64,000 nucleotides of DNA from Wolfiporia cocos. Its lineage: Eukaryota; Basidiomycota; Agaricomycetes; Polyporales; Phaeolaceae. A program made the translations under genes and the position numbers. Shown here piece by piece: positions 21,294 through 31,776 of this stretch. Positions within the stretch are counted from its first letter, which is position 1, and every line of letters starts with the position of its first letter. A model generated the notes under the pieces. The model made no database searches. It was not told the DNA's origin and saw only the letters and a list, made by a program, of their open reading frames with translations. Where the stretch lies: positions 62,001 to 126,000 of the forward strand of contig JACCLO010000006.1 in the NCBI GenBank assembly GCA_029448655.1, given 5' to 3'.

Positions 21294-22972
21294 CACATGT
21301 GCTCGGTGGGAAAACCCGAGGCAGAGCTTCCGTAGATGCCCAGGGTGTTTGCGGAATCGGCTATCTGCTTGCGAAGCCAGGGCAGATGTGTCCTGATGGA
21401 GTTGCCCGACGGTGTAGGCGCAGTCGAAGTCGAACCAGTTGACTGGGTCTGGACGGGGCTAGTGCTTTCAGCCGATTGCACCGTGCTCCCGTTTTTCTCC
21501 TCATCGCTGATGCGCGTAGTGGGGGCCAGAGGAACCACCTCTGGTTGTTTCGGAACGTTGGTCCGGATAGTCCCTACGGTGGCTTGGGGGGACTCGTCTT
21601 CATCGTCAGTCACCAGTTCCTGGGTGCTGACAATTCGGACCTTGTATTTCTTTTTCGGGTCCAATTTCTTCTGGCCCGACTGTTGCGTTCCGCTCGACGA
21701 GCCTGTCGGCTTCATCGTTCCGCTTCCACTACTGGCCGGCTTGGCTTCCTTCGGCTTGTTCTTCGGGTTCTCCAGACAGTTGCCCCATTTGTGTTGACCA
21801 GGGTGCTTGCGACAGTCCTTCCCGTAAGAGCCGGTTTCCTTTGCCTTGCCTTTGCCTTTGTCATCAGCCTTGGCAGGCTTCGACGTAGCCTTGTCGGTGG
21901 TCTTGCCAGACTCCGACGACTCCTTCTTCTTTTCCTCCTCAAAGATTTTGCCTATGAGTTTATCCAGGTATTGCCTCTTGTAGAGGTCAATGGCCATGTC
22001 GAGGTATACTTCCCAGTCAGTCGGCATTGTAAAGCCAGGTACCGATTCCAAGGTAGCGAGGGTTTCTCGCACCTTTTCCGGGAGTATCCTCTTGATGTGA
22101 CTGAACAACGTCTTGTTGTCAGTCTCGGCCAGGCGAGCCAGGGTCCTGAGCTTCTGTGCCCAAGAGAAGAAGTCCGATTGGAGCTTCTTTTTCCCTTCGT
22201 CTCCGAAGTACCCTTCAATCTCCTTTTCGGCAATTTCCTTGTCCGTCTTCTTGCCGTACACCTTCTCGATTGTTCCCAAGAACGTTTTCCATGTGTGCCC
22301 CGAGGTTTGTCCGGCGGCAAATTTGTCCACTACCGGCGACATGTATTGGTAGGCCTCGCCCATAAGCCGTAGCAGGGCTTGGCGAACCTTGTCTTCCTCG
22401 AGGGTCACCTTGGCGTCTGCGAAATACATGCCCATTTTCTGGATCCATTCTTTCGACGAGATGGAGTCTATAGGGCCCGAGAATTTGGGCGGCTGAGTTG
22501 GTTTGGTCTGTTGGAAGTTGACCGTTGTGGCAGCTGCTGGTGCGGCTGCTGGTGCGTTTTTTAGAGTGGTTAACTCCGCTTCGAGTTGGTCGATTCTATT
22601 AATTAGTGCCGTGACCTGGGCACCGCTGGGTCCTGCGGTTGACACTGCCAAACGCTTTTGCAGTGTAGTGATGTCTTTTTCTATGCGAGCGAATCGATTT
22701 TCGGTTAGGGTATCCAATTGTTGCCGCAAACTCTCTGCCTCCTCTAGTGCTTCGATTCTGTTTTGAAGCACCTGATTGTGGCTTCGGATTTGGTTGGTCT
22801 TATTCCAGACCATTTCCATATCCGTATCCACCCGGCCTTTGTAGGCCGCGAGGTTGCTGTACAGATGGTTCTTGGCTTGGTACAGCGCTTCCTTGTAAAC
22901 TTCTTTTCCCACCTGCAGGACTTCGTCTGAGGCGGGCCCTTCCAGGGTACACTGTAACCTTCCCCTCAATTC
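21293..22972 (-). pseudogene. B1 gag, 5'-truncated
   Basis: About 560 codons matching B2 Gag from about residue 205 to its end, with many scattered substitutions. The frame is open, but the first 200 or so codons, ORF1 and the leader are gone: at 22972/22973 gag joins the B LTR directly. Retains the coiled-coil, capsid and basic tail regions. The degenerate zinc-finger-like segment of family B (Cys, His, His, Cys) is still present near 21800. No start codon near the junction is trustworthy. Confidence 0.85.
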
Positions 22973-23359
22973 TAACACAAGATAACTTGTAATGATCTTG
23001 GGATTGCTGGTTAGGCAAGAGATATAAGCAGTTGTTAAGCAGGATACGTTGAGTGGTTAACTCGTAGTATGAATGCAATGAATAGAACTGAGGCAATAGC
23101 GCTCAGCAAGGCTAGTATATATACATGATAAATAAGACCCCTAACAGTCTTATTAGATGTCCGTATTTGTATGTACAAGTCCCCAGATACCTAAGTACTG
23201 AGTAATATGCAATAAATACATATACCGATCAAAACCGGGATATAGAAAGGCAGCGTAGGCCACACGAATAGCGTTTTGCACTCTTGTCATTACAAAGACG
23301 GGGCGTGACCAGAGCCCGGTCCGCTGACGTTTATACGCTGACTGCTTCCGGACAGAATG
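22973..23359 (-). repeat. B1 5' LTR, left part
   Basis: Starts TAACACAAG at 22973 and matches the B LTR up to the insertion site of element C; GAATG at 23355-23359 is the left TSD of C. A few short deletions compared with B2. Confidence 0.88.
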
Positions 23360-23731
23360 TGTCACAAGCCGATTTTCTTCAGCTAGCTTGCGACTAGAGA
23401 CAACCCTTATCTTATCTAAGCGCCCGCCTATGCATCACGTGCAAGGACCCCGAACACCCCACACGTGCCTACACAGACCCCGGACACTCTTGATGTGGCT
23501 CTACACCTACGATAGGGTTTACCATACTCTAAACGGTCTATCAGCTTACGTAATACTGTATAGTAGCCAAACAATGTACAAACAGCCTACGAGCATATAT
23601 ACCAGCCAGACGAGCAGGGAGCACCCCAGACTCGTCTTGGCCTTTGTTGCCTTGAGTAGCCTCAGACTAGGAATACGCTTTCACGCGAGTAATATTCCCC
23701 TGAGTAGTTGCTTGAGAATACGCTTGTGTCA
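23360..23731 (+). repeat. C 5' LTR (372 bp)
   Basis: TGTCACAAGCCG...CGCTTGTGTCA. TATATA at 23596-23601 and presumed RNA start AGACTCGTCTT at 23628-23638. Short open frames within it also occur in the 3' LTR and are not genes. Confidence 0.94.
23596..23638 (+). promoter_or_regulatory. C LTR core promoter and RNA 5' end
   Basis: TATATA at 23596 and, 32-33 nt downstream, AGACTCGTCTT (23628-23638), which is complementary to the primer site after the LTR. An inverted copy, AGACGAG, lies upstream at 23608-23614, so the start site can also pair with its own upstream DNA. Confidence 0.65.
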
Positions 23732-23732
23732 T

Positions 23733-23743
23733 AAGACGAGTCT
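23733..23743 (+). promoter_or_regulatory. C self-primer binding site
   Basis: AAGACGAGTCT, one base after the LTR, is the exact complement of AGACTCGTCTT in the LTR. No tRNA-type TGG site is seen. Confidence 0.72.
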
Positions 23744-24487
23744 CCTCCCCGTTCTGAGTTCATTCCAGAACAACCCCGGCGCACTAGGGGCAAAGTGCAC
23801 TGTTTCTTCGCCCTCGAGTTTCGACTCGGGTGTTTAAACTTTTATCCTCCCGTATCCCAGGGACAAGGGACTGGGTTCTGGGGGACACACACTTGTGAAC
23901 AGCGTGTAGGGGACCACTCCTACCGTTGCTTCTAAGCTACTGGGCCACCGTCGTGCAACGCGGCGTAAAGGCTTTGGGTTTCATCCCCACCGTAGTAGAC
24001 GTGTACCCGACGCGAAATAATCAAAGGCGTTAAGGGGCCCTACGGCAGATTACAGAGGCACTGGGCACCTATATACGTGCATTACCGCACCGACTATACG
24101 GGCATTACCGCCCCCCCGCTACTATACAACCCAGCGCCCCACAAGGCGGCTGAAGGAGCGCGACACAGCTCACACATACGGCCGCTTGGCCCAAATACGA
24201 TAGCTTTTAGACCCTCCATCCCAAGGGTTTAGATCCCGTGCCCCCGGTATCCCGAATTAGCTTCGGGGCTGGACGAGGTTTCGGAGGCAGAGATTACTTG
24301 CCGGCCTTGGGCTGAAAACCCCTCGGCGTTTCTTGGCGCACCTCCGAAAAGAGGTGGTCTCTGAATAGGGTGGAAGAGCAGTTTCTAGTTACCACCCCGA
24401 TCGCAGCTATAGGCTGATCCACAGTGGGCGGGTAGCGCTGCTTTTCGCGACTCTACATTCCTACACATACATTTCTTCTTACCTACA
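23744..24487 (+). other. C leader
   Basis: About 740 nt of untranslated sequence between the primer site and the polyprotein ATG. I see no gene in it. It is GC-rich, has several C-tracts and no similarity by eye to the A or B leaders. Confidence 0.6.
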
Positions 24488-27400
24488 ATGGCCGCCCCAC
24501 ACGATATCGAATACATCCGCGGCCCCCGACCCGAACACGTTCCGCTCCCCGGTGGCACCCTCACCGGCACCCCCACGGTCACCAACAACCCGTTCCACCC
24601 AGGGCAGTGGGTGAATTACCAGATGCATGGCCTCCCCGACGACTTCGCACTCCTGTCAGTCGCGGACAGTATCCACGCCCCCCGCCCTGATGTCGTAGTC
24701 GCCCCCGTCCACACCGAAACAATCGCACAGGCCTCCCCCGGTCGATCGCTCGCATACGGAGCATCGCAGGAGGACCAAGGCCCCGGTTTGGAAAGGTTGG
24801 ACGAGGCATTCCACCTGGCAAGGGAACAGTCTAACACGGTCCGCGGCGCGAGTCCACCCCCGCACATCGACTCGCCGCTGGCCATGCGATGGGCCTTCCC
24901 TCCAAACCCAACCTCGGCAGACTTCGGCTTTCGGTGTCAAACGGTAGCGGCGACAATGGTTCAGACCGGTGTGTGGAACGCCGACATGGGAGCACGGTTC
25001 CTGCGGGAGGCACAACGCCTCCAGGCAGATGCAATCGCGGCGGGAGATGCGGCTTCGTTACACAGCCAGCACTCCGCCCCCCGTCGGTCAGTACCATCGG
25101 TTCCGGAAGAACGTTTCCGGCCGGTAGAAAACTGGGTGAGATCCGTCCACATGGGATCTCCCCCACCGGTAAACCCCGCGACCCGTCCGGCAACTCGAGG
25201 ATCGAACGGCTCCAGGCAGACGAACCCATTCCTGCCCGGATACACTCCCCCGGTTCTCACCCAGCAGGTCCCGTTCTCGGTCATGGCAGCACAGCCCCCG
25301 GTCCCTCCGTCGGTAGCACCACAAACAGCGCATGTGAACACCTGGAGAGCCGCGCCTCTCCCGGGAACGCGTGCGTCGATGTGGCGGCCCGAGAAACCGG
25401 CGAGCTCGCAATGGGACGCCTACTCCATGCTCCCGGAGCCGCAGCCTGACCCCCGGTACAAGTCCAAGGTGCGCGAACCCGAACCCTTCACTGGCGAGAA
25501 CTTCATCGCCTGGGTAATGCGCCTGAAATTGTACATCGACGACAACCGGCCGCTGCTCTTCACAGACAGCAAAAAGATCGGCACGGCCATCTCGTTGATA
25601 AGAGGACCTAAGGTGGATTCGTGGGTAACGGCTTTCACGCGGGAACATTACCGTGACGGACAATGGCATCTGAGTTGGTTACGCTTCATTTGGGAGCTAC
25701 ACCAAAAATTCGACGACCCCGACTTGGAAAAGAAGTCGGCGGTTGCCGCGGAAAAACTCAGCATGACCATCGGCAAGGGCGAGGAGTACTTCCAGGAGCT
25801 GGAAAGACTTCTTTCGGAGGCGAAATACGACAAGGAGAACCAGATAGTGCATCGCTGGGTCACCTCCGCCATCCCGAAAGAGATCTATACGGCAGTACAT
25901 TCCGCTTTCGTCGCCGCCACGGTAAACGACAAATCGCAACGGGGATACAACGTCCAGATTCCGGAAGACTACGAATCCTGGAAGCAGGCTATCCTCCGTA
26001 CGGACAATGCGATGCGTCGTCTCCGCGACGAAGAAAAGCTGCGCCACGGTCGTGACACGGGTAAGGGCGCCGCCGACAAAGGAAAGGGTCGGGCGGCAAC
26101 ATCATCATCGGGAACCACGCGGCCGGAGCCCACCGCGGAAGAACGGGCCAACTTGCTCAAGAGGAAGTGCCACTCTTGCAGCAAGACACAAGCAGAGGCA
26201 CCAGGGAAGGGCTGCAACAAGCCCGTCTGGCACCAACCCAACTGGAAGCCCCGAGCAGCTACCAGTGGAGGGAATACCGGTGCCGGACCCTCGCAACCGG
26301 CGCGCACCCGCCAGGCCGTCGAGGCACCACCAGCAGAAAAAGTCCTTGGGGAAGTATCCCAGGAGGACTTCGTGCGAATGGTGTCCGCTTGGGCCAAAGA
26401 AAATCCGGAGGCTGCGAAGGAAGCCGGATTCACTCAGGTACGTCCCCTCTCTAATAATAAATTTTCAGTTCTGGAGATCGAGGAACCAGTAAACGTCTCT
26501 ATCTCCGAATCTGCCTCGGAGGGTAACGAACCGGTGAATGGACTATATGGGCTAGGAACCGGGGCCCCGATATTTGACTACGTATCTGTACCACGTTCTG
26601 TAGATTTGGCGCCTGGTGACGACGACGGAGCTTCAACATGCTCCGACGATTCGTTTGTAACAGCCTCAGAGGAGCCTCCCACCGGAGCTTGGCGGGAGGA
26701 TAAAACCGTGCTTAATTCCTCTATTAATGTAAACTATGTGCCAATGGACGTAGACCCGGTTGTAGACTCAGATGTGCAGATGGCAGACGCATCTAAGCCT
26801 ACAGTCCAGAAAAAGACGGAAAAGAAAATGCGGCGTCGACGAGCCAAGAAGAAGGCTGTCACGCTCGACATATACTTAGACCACCCGCGGGCAATCCCCC
26901 CTGAGCGCAAAAGCGAAGGAGCCGCGGGTTACGATCTTCACTCTGCGGAGGAAGTCGTCATACCGAATGGGAAACGTATCACCGTGGACACAGGCATAAT
27001 GATCCGCATGCCACCCGGTGTATACGGCCGCATAGCTCCACGATCCGGACTCGCTTTGAAAGGAGTGGACGTGGAGGCCGGTGTAGTTGATGAGGACTAC
27101 ACCGGTCGGCTAAAAGTCATACTGAATAATCAAACTGGAACAGATTATCAGGTCGAGTATGGGGACAGAATCGCCCAATTTATACTCGAATGCAATATGA
27201 CACCAGACACGCGCATAGTAAAAAGCATCAGGGAAACCAGACGCGGAACACAGGGGTTCGGCTCTACTGGTGAGAAACTCAGAGGGAATGTAGTGGTAAT
27301 CCAGACGGGAAAACGGGGAAGGCAGATCGAAGCACCGGTCACCCTCCACCGCCCCGACGGACGTGCCCTCTTCACAAAGGCACTGATAGACTCCGGTTCA

Positions 27401-30400
27401 ACGGGATCGGTCATCAGTCGTGCCTACGTGGAGGAACACAAACTCGAGCAACTCCCTTTAGACCGACCCGTCAAACTGTACAACGCTGACGGTAGTACCA
27501 ACGCTGCGGGCAAGATGACGCACTATGTCGAACTCCAGATGCAGATCGACACGCATTTGGAAACGCGCAAGTTCCACGTCACCGAGCTGAGCTCGGCAGA
27601 CATATTCCTCGGCTTCGATTGGTTGGAGGATCACAATCCCACCATCGACTGGAAGAAACGCCGAATCACCTTCACCTGCGACTGCGAACACGAACAGATC
27701 GAAGACGGTGACCATATTTACTATATCTTTGCTGACGCATGGTTACGGAATAGGGAAGAGTGCCGGGCCGACATCGCTGAGCGAGTCCGCGCGACGAAGG
27801 CAACCGAGATCGCCATCGCCACCGGCAAAACCACGGAAGCCAAGACTTTCGAGGAAGTGGTCCCCGAGTACTTACACGAGTTTGAAGACGTGTTTAAGGA
27901 AACGGAATTCGACCAACTCCCCGAAAGACGTCCGTGGGATCACGCCATAGAACTCCTACCGAACTCCGAACCCTACGCTGGCAAAATTTATGCCCTATCG
28001 CCCCGAGAACAAGAGGCGTTAGACGACTTTCTAGAAGAACAGTTACGGACTGGACGCATACGACCATCCAAGTCACCATGGGGGGCACCATTCTTCTTCG
28101 TCAAGAAGAAGGATGGGAAACTGAGACCCATTCAGGACTATCGGAAGCTGAACCAGATGACCAAGAAGAACCGGTACCCGCTCCCTCTGATCACGGAGCT
28201 GCTCAACAAGCTAAAACGAGCTAAGTACTTCTCTAAATTGGACATTCGTTGGGGATACACGAACGTCAGAATCAAGGAAGGCGACGAGGAAAAAGCCGCC
28301 TTCATCACTAATAGGGGACTATACGAACCCTTAGTGATGTTCTTTGGAATGTGCAATGCACCGGGCACGTTCCAGACCTTGATGAACGACATCTTCCGAG
28401 ACCTGATAATGACTGGAAAGGTCATTGTATATTTAGACGACATACTTGTTTTCACGGAGACCGAGGCAGAACATAAAGAGATCCTGCGCAAGGTTCTGCT
28501 CGTTCTCCGTCAAAACAAGCTAACCTGTAAACCGGAGAAATGCGAGTTCATGAAGTCGGAAGTAGAATACTTGGGACATATAATCTCTCACGGGGAAATC
28601 CGTATGGATCCCGCGAAGGTGGCGGCAGTGGCTGAATGGCCCGCACCTCGGAATAAGAAAGAAGTGCAATCCTTCATAGGGTTTGCAAACTTCTACCGGA
28701 GATTCATTCCCAAGTTCTCCACGGTAGCACGCCCACTGATAAACCTAACCAAGGACACGCCTTGGCAGTGGGGTACAGCGGAACAAGAGTGTTTCGATAA
28801 GTTAAAGAAAATATTTATCGAAGCACCCGTGTTAGGGATACCAAACGACGACGACCCTTTCCGCATCGAGGCAGACTCTTCAGACTTTGCAACTGGAGCC
28901 TGCCTCATGCAGAAACAGGACGGTGTCTGGAAACCCATCGCCTACCAGAGTAAGACGATGCTACCGGCAGAACGGAACTACGAAATCTACGACAGAGAAC
29001 TCCTCGCCATCATGCGCGCACTAGATGAATGGCGGCATTTCGTAATGGGTGGCAAACACCCTGTAGAAGTACTTACGGACCATAAAAACCTAGAATATTT
29101 TAAGACCCCACAGAAAATTAATCCGCGACAAGCCCGGTGGATGACGGAACTCGCCGAGTATGACCTACAACTCGTGCACATCCCCGGGAAGACCAATGGA
29201 AGGGCCGATGGGCTTTCCCGAAGAAGTGATCACGGAAACGACAAGGATCACCTCGAAGGGCAAGTCGTCCTGAAGCCACACCTCTTCGTCCAAGACAGCG
29301 CAGAAAGGCTGCGATCCTCATTCTATACTATAGTCAAGGGTATCACCCACGACGAAGTAAAAGAGAGGGTCAAAGCGGAAGCCGCTCTCTACGATGGAAA
29401 TGAAGGAGTAGAAGTAGGGGAAACGACTGAGGACGGTCTGCGATATAGGAGGGGGAGGTTAATTATCCCTCGGGACGAAGAATTAATCGGAAAAATCATT
29501 TCTTCGTTCCACGACACCGTCTCAGCGGGACACCCTGGCACCGAAAACACATACACTGCCATACACCGACACTACTGGTGGCCAAAGATGCGCTCAGACA
29601 TCCGCCAGTACGTCAAGGCCTGTATAAAGTGCCAGGCCGCTAAGCCGGACCGATCCAAACGCGCGGCTCCACTCAACCCGAACCCGACTCCAGCACACAA
29701 CTGGGAGAACATTTCCGTCGACATGATCACGGGACTCCCCACTTCCAAGGGTCGCGACGCCATCATTGTAGTTGTAGATATGAAATCCAAGGACTATATA
29801 GCTGTACCAACAACGACTAAACTATCGGCCGAAGGATGGGCCAACATATTCGTAGATAAAGTGTATGCACAACACGGACTACCAAAGAAAATATTTAGCG
29901 ACAGAGGACCACAATTTGTATCAGAGTTTATAAAGGACGTATATCGTAGATTAGGCATACAGGGAAACCCGAGTACCGCGTTCCACCCACAGACAGACGG
30001 GCAAACGGAACGTATGAACCAGGAACTCGAGGTCTACCTTAGGTTATTTATTAACGATACTCATACGAACTGGCCGGACTTACTCCCGCTAGCAAGCTTT
30101 GCGTACAAAACACACGTACACAGTAGCACGGGATATAGTCCCTTTTACCTTACGCACGGATACCACCCCTTCACAGGTGTAGAGGCGCCGGAACAAGAAG
30201 AGGGGGTAGCACGGGATTGGGTCGAACACATGCACACCATATCCAAACTCGCTTCACAAAACCTGGAGAAAGCTAAGCTACGCATGAAAGAGTACTACGA
30301 TAGGAAACGGGCATCGCCACTATCATACTCTGAAGGCGACTTGGTTTGGGTCGACGGCCGCAACATAAACATGGGCCACCCAACCAAGAAGCTTGACTCC

Positions 30401-31219
30401 AAGCGATTTGGACCGTACAAGGTCACGAAGAAGGTCGGGCACGGAGCATACGAACTAGACCTCCCCGCAGACATGCGCGGGATATACCCAGTATTTAACG
30501 AGGTCTTACTCCTACCATACACACCACCCGCCTTCCCCAACCAGGACCATAGTAAAGTGACGGAAAGCAATGACGTTCGCAGGCCTCTCAGGATCCTCGA
30601 ATCCAGGGAAGACCGAGGGCGAATCGAGCTAGAAGTCGAATGGTCTGATGGGACTAAAACATGGGAACGAAAGCGTGGATTGAACCATTACCAGGAGCTA
30701 GTCACAAAGTTCTTCGAAGCTAGGCCATCCGCCCCAGGCAACCAATGGAAAAACAGAAACACTGGCTGGGACCACTCTGACACCAAATGGGACCCAGAGT
30801 GGGAGGACTTCGAACGAAAAGCTCAGGAAATGGGACTCAGGCAGAACCCGAAGGAGTTCATAATATACGACGACATAGACCCTACGCTTCTTGTCAAAGG
30901 CAGTATACCATTCTACGCCTACGAAAAGAAGCTCGTCGCTCGTAACTTCTGGTTCTGCGATCCACGAACACGGGTCATGCAATACGGAATACGCGTTGGA
31001 ACACCGATAGAATCCACTATACCTGAATCGATAGGATACTGGATCTACCCGGTCTTAAACACACTCCAACTGGCGCACCCACACATCTGCACCAAAACCG
31101 TAGACCACCCGTGCCATGTTGACCAAACTATGTACAAAGTGATTGCTGGGCGTGGGGACACGCAGCTAGAAGAGGGGGTACTGTCACAAGCCGATTTTCT
31201 TCAGCTAGCTTGCGACTAG
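24488..31219 (+). CDS. C Gag-dUTPase-Pol polyprotein
   Basis: 2243 residues in one frame, ATG at 24488. Gag: Pro-rich N-terminus, capsid-type region at about 330-480 and a cysteine-rich CHSC...C element near 560 that is not a standard CCHC knuckle. dUTPase with all five motifs at about 791-920 (GYDLHSA, PRSGLA, GVVDEDYTG, GDRIAQFI, GTQGFGSTG). Protease DSGS near 965; RT YLDD near 1314; RNase H from about 1455; integrase HHCC about 1673-1718 and DDE after it; a divergent chromodomain-like segment about 2031-2080; then a 160-residue C-terminal extension I do not recognise. The final 12 codons and the stop (31217-31219) lie inside the 3' LTR. Direct Gag-Pol fusion recalls Tf1, where Gag is enriched later by proteolysis. 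Confidence 0.95.
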   Translation: MAAPHDIEYIRGPRPEHVPLPGGTLTGTPTVTNNPFHPGQWVNYQMHGLPDDFALLSVADSIHAPRPDVVVAPVHTETIAQASPGRSLAYGASQEDQGPGLERLDEAFHLAREQSNTVRGASPPPHIDSPLAMRWAFPPNPTSADFGFRCQTVAATMVQTGVWNADMGARFLREAQRLQADAIAAGDAASLHSQHSAPRRSVPSVPEERFRPVENWVRSVHMGSPPPVNPATRPATRGSNGSRQTNPFLPGYTPPVLTQQVPFSVMAAQPPVPPSVAPQTAHVNTWRAAPLPGTRASMWRPEKPASSQWDAYSMLPEPQPDPRYKSKVREPEPFTGENFIAWVMRLKLYIDDNRPLLFTDSKKIGTAISLIRGPKVDSWVTAFTREHYRDGQWHLSWLRFIWELHQKFDDPDLEKKSAVAAEKLSMTIGKGEEYFQELERLLSEAKYDKENQIVHRWVTSAIPKEIYTAVHSAFVAATVNDKSQRGYNVQIPEDYESWKQAILRTDNAMRRLRDEEKLRHGRDTGKGAADKGKGRAATSSSGTTRPEPTAEERANLLKRKCHSCSKTQAEAPGKGCNKPVWHQPNWKPRAATSGGNTGAGPSQPARTRQAVEAPPAEKVLGEVSQEDFVRMVSAWAKENPEAAKEAGFTQVRPLSNNKFSVLEIEEPVNVSISESASEGNEPVNGLYGLGTGAPIFDYVSVPRSVDLAPGDDDGASTCSDDSFVTASEEPPTGAWREDKTVLNSSINVNYVPMDVDPVVDSDVQMADASKPTVQKKTEKKMRRRRAKKKAVTLDIYLDHPRAIPPERKSEGAAGYDLHSAEEVVIPNGKRITVDTGIMIRMPPGVYGRIAPRSGLALKGVDVEAGVVDEDYTGRLKVILNNQTGTDYQVEYGDRIAQFILECNMTPDTRIVKSIRETRRGTQGFGSTGEKLRGNVVVIQTGKRGRQIEAPVTLHRPDGRALFTKALIDSGSTGSVISRAYVEEHKLEQLPLDRPVKLYNADGSTNAAGKMTHYVELQMQIDTHLETRKFHVTELSSADIFLGFDWLEDHNPTIDWKKRRITFTCDCEHEQIEDGDHIYYIFADAWLRNREECRADIAERVRATKATEIAIATGKTTEAKTFEEVVPEYLHEFEDVFKETEFDQLPERRPWDHAIELLPNSEPYAGKIYALSPREQEALDDFLEEQLRTGRIRPSKSPWGAPFFFVKKKDGKLRPIQDYRKLNQMTKKNRYPLPLITELLNKLKRAKYFSKLDIRWGYTNVRIKEGDEEKAAFITNRGLYEPLVMFFGMCNAPGTFQTLMNDIFRDLIMTGKVIVYLDDILVFTETEAEHKEILRKVLLVLRQNKLTCKPEKCEFMKSEVEYLGHIISHGEIRMDPAKVAAVAEWPAPRNKKEVQSFIGFANFYRRFIPKFSTVARPLINLTKDTPWQWGTAEQECFDKLKKIFIEAPVLGIPNDDDPFRIEADSSDFATGACLMQKQDGVWKPIAYQSKTMLPAERNYEIYDRELLAIMRALDEWRHFVMGGKHPVEVLTDHKNLEYFKTPQKINPRQARWMTELAEYDLQLVHIPGKTNGRADGLSRRSDHGNDKDHLEGQVVLKPHLFVQDSAERLRSSFYTIVKGITHDEVKERVKAEAALYDGNEGVEVGETTEDGLRYRRGRLIIPRDEELIGKIISSFHDTVSAGHPGTENTYTAIHRHYWWPKMRSDIRQYVKACIKCQAAKPDRSKRAAPLNPNPTPAHNWENISVDMITGLPTSKGRDAIIVVVDMKSKDYIAVPTTTKLSAEGWANIFVDKVYAQHGLPKKIFSDRGPQFVSEFIKDVYRRLGIQGNPSTAFHPQTDGQTERMNQELEVYLRLFINDTHTNWPDLLPLASFAYKTHVHSSTGYSPFYLTHGYHPFTGVEAPEQEEGVARDWVEHMHTISKLASQNLEKAKLRMKEYYDRKRASPLSYSEGDLVWVDGRNINMGHPTKKLDSKRFGPYKVTKKVGHGAYELDLPADMRGIYPVFNEVLLLPYTPPAFPNQDHSKVTESNDVRRPLRILESREDRGRIELEVEWSDGTKTWERKRGLNHYQELVTKFFEARPSAPGNQWKNRNTGWDHSDTKWDPEWEDFERKAQEMGLRQNPKEFIIYDDIDPTLLVKGSIPFYAYEKKLVARNFWFCDPRTRVMQYGIRVGTPIESTIPESIGYWIYPVLNTLQLAHPHICTKTVDHPCHVDQTMYKVIAGRGDTQLEEGVLSQADFLQLACD
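30196..30208 (+). promoter_or_regulatory. Internal copy of the C polypurine tract
   Basis: AGAAGAGGGGGTA inside the integrase C-terminal coding region is identical over 13 nt to the 3' polypurine tract at 31168-31180. Candidate second plus-strand priming site. Confidence 0.4.
31168..31181 (+). promoter_or_regulatory. C 3' polypurine tract
   Basis: AGAAGAGGGGGTAC directly precedes the TGTCACAAG start of the 3' LTR at 31182; it is also coding. Confidence 0.85.
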
Positions 31220-31553
31220 AGACAACCCTTATCTTATCTAAGCGCCCGCCTATGCATCACGTGCAAGGACCCCGAACACCCCACACGTGCCTACACAGAC
31301 CCCGGACACTCTTGATGTGGCTCTACACCTACGATAGGGTTTACCATACTCTAAACGGTCTATCAGCTTACGTAATACTGTATAGTAGCCAAACAATGTA
31401 CAAACAGCCTACGAGCATATATACCAGCCAGACGAGCAGGGAGCACCCCAGACTCGTCTTGGCCTTTGTTGCCTTGAGTAGCCTCAGACTAGGAATACGC
31501 TTTCACGCGAGTAATATTCCCCTGAGTAGTTGCTTGAGAATACGCTTGTGTCA
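31182..31553 (+). repeat. C 3' LTR (372 bp)
   Basis: Same sequence as the 5' LTR by eye, including all short frames. Contains the polyprotein stop codon at 31217-31219. Followed by TSD GAATG. Confidence 0.94.
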
Positions 31554-31776
31554 GAATGTCCGATTGGCTAGAACTAGACATGTGACTGATGGTAACTACT
31601 AGTGATAAGATTAGACCGTCGTTACGGGAGATAACGCGGCCATTATTCGGCACGTATGTAACCGTTAACCTATGAGCCAGATAAGCTGGTTATTGGTCTA
31701 GAAAGTCGTAGATAATTCGTAGAATTGCCGGAAAAGTAGTAAGAAATAAAGGGAAACTAGGAGAATTCTTGTGACA
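31554..31776 (-). repeat. B1 5' LTR, right part
   Basis: Resumes the B LTR from GAATGTCCGATTGG and ends CTTGTGACA at 31776. What follows (CTTGGTCC) is neither gag nor another LTR, so this is the outer edge of the B0/B1 block. Confidence 0.88.

Larger units (their letters stand above)
23360..31553 (+). mobile_element. C: intact self-priming Ty3/gypsy element with a single Gag-Pol ORF
   Basis: 8194 bp with 372-bp LTRs at both ends (23360-23731 and 31182-31553) that I could not tell apart by eye, flanked by GAATG (23355-23359 and 31554-31558). Inserted into the B1 5' LTR; the empty site is visible in the B2 LTRs as GAAATGTCCG. One open polyprotein, a self-primer site and a polypurine tract are all present, so it looks capable of autonomous movement and recently inserted. 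Confidence 0.95.
4893..31776 (-). mobile_element. B1: decayed family B chromovirus containing nested A1 and C
   Basis: Minus-strand order: 5' LTR (22973-23359 plus 31554-31776, split by element C), 5'-truncated gag (21293-22972), pol (21054-21293 plus 5601-9779, split by element A1), 3' LTR (4893-5510). ORF1, the leader and the first part of gag are missing, gag being fused straight to the LTR at 22972/22973. Two in-frame stops and a 5-bp deletion disable pol. Without A1 and C the element would be about 7.4 kb. Confidence 0.85.

Noticed and set aside
23388..23837. Open frame of 149 codons on the plus strand, repeated at 31210-31602
   Set aside because: Both lie in the two identical C LTRs; the shared part is explained by LTR identity and has no protein-like features.
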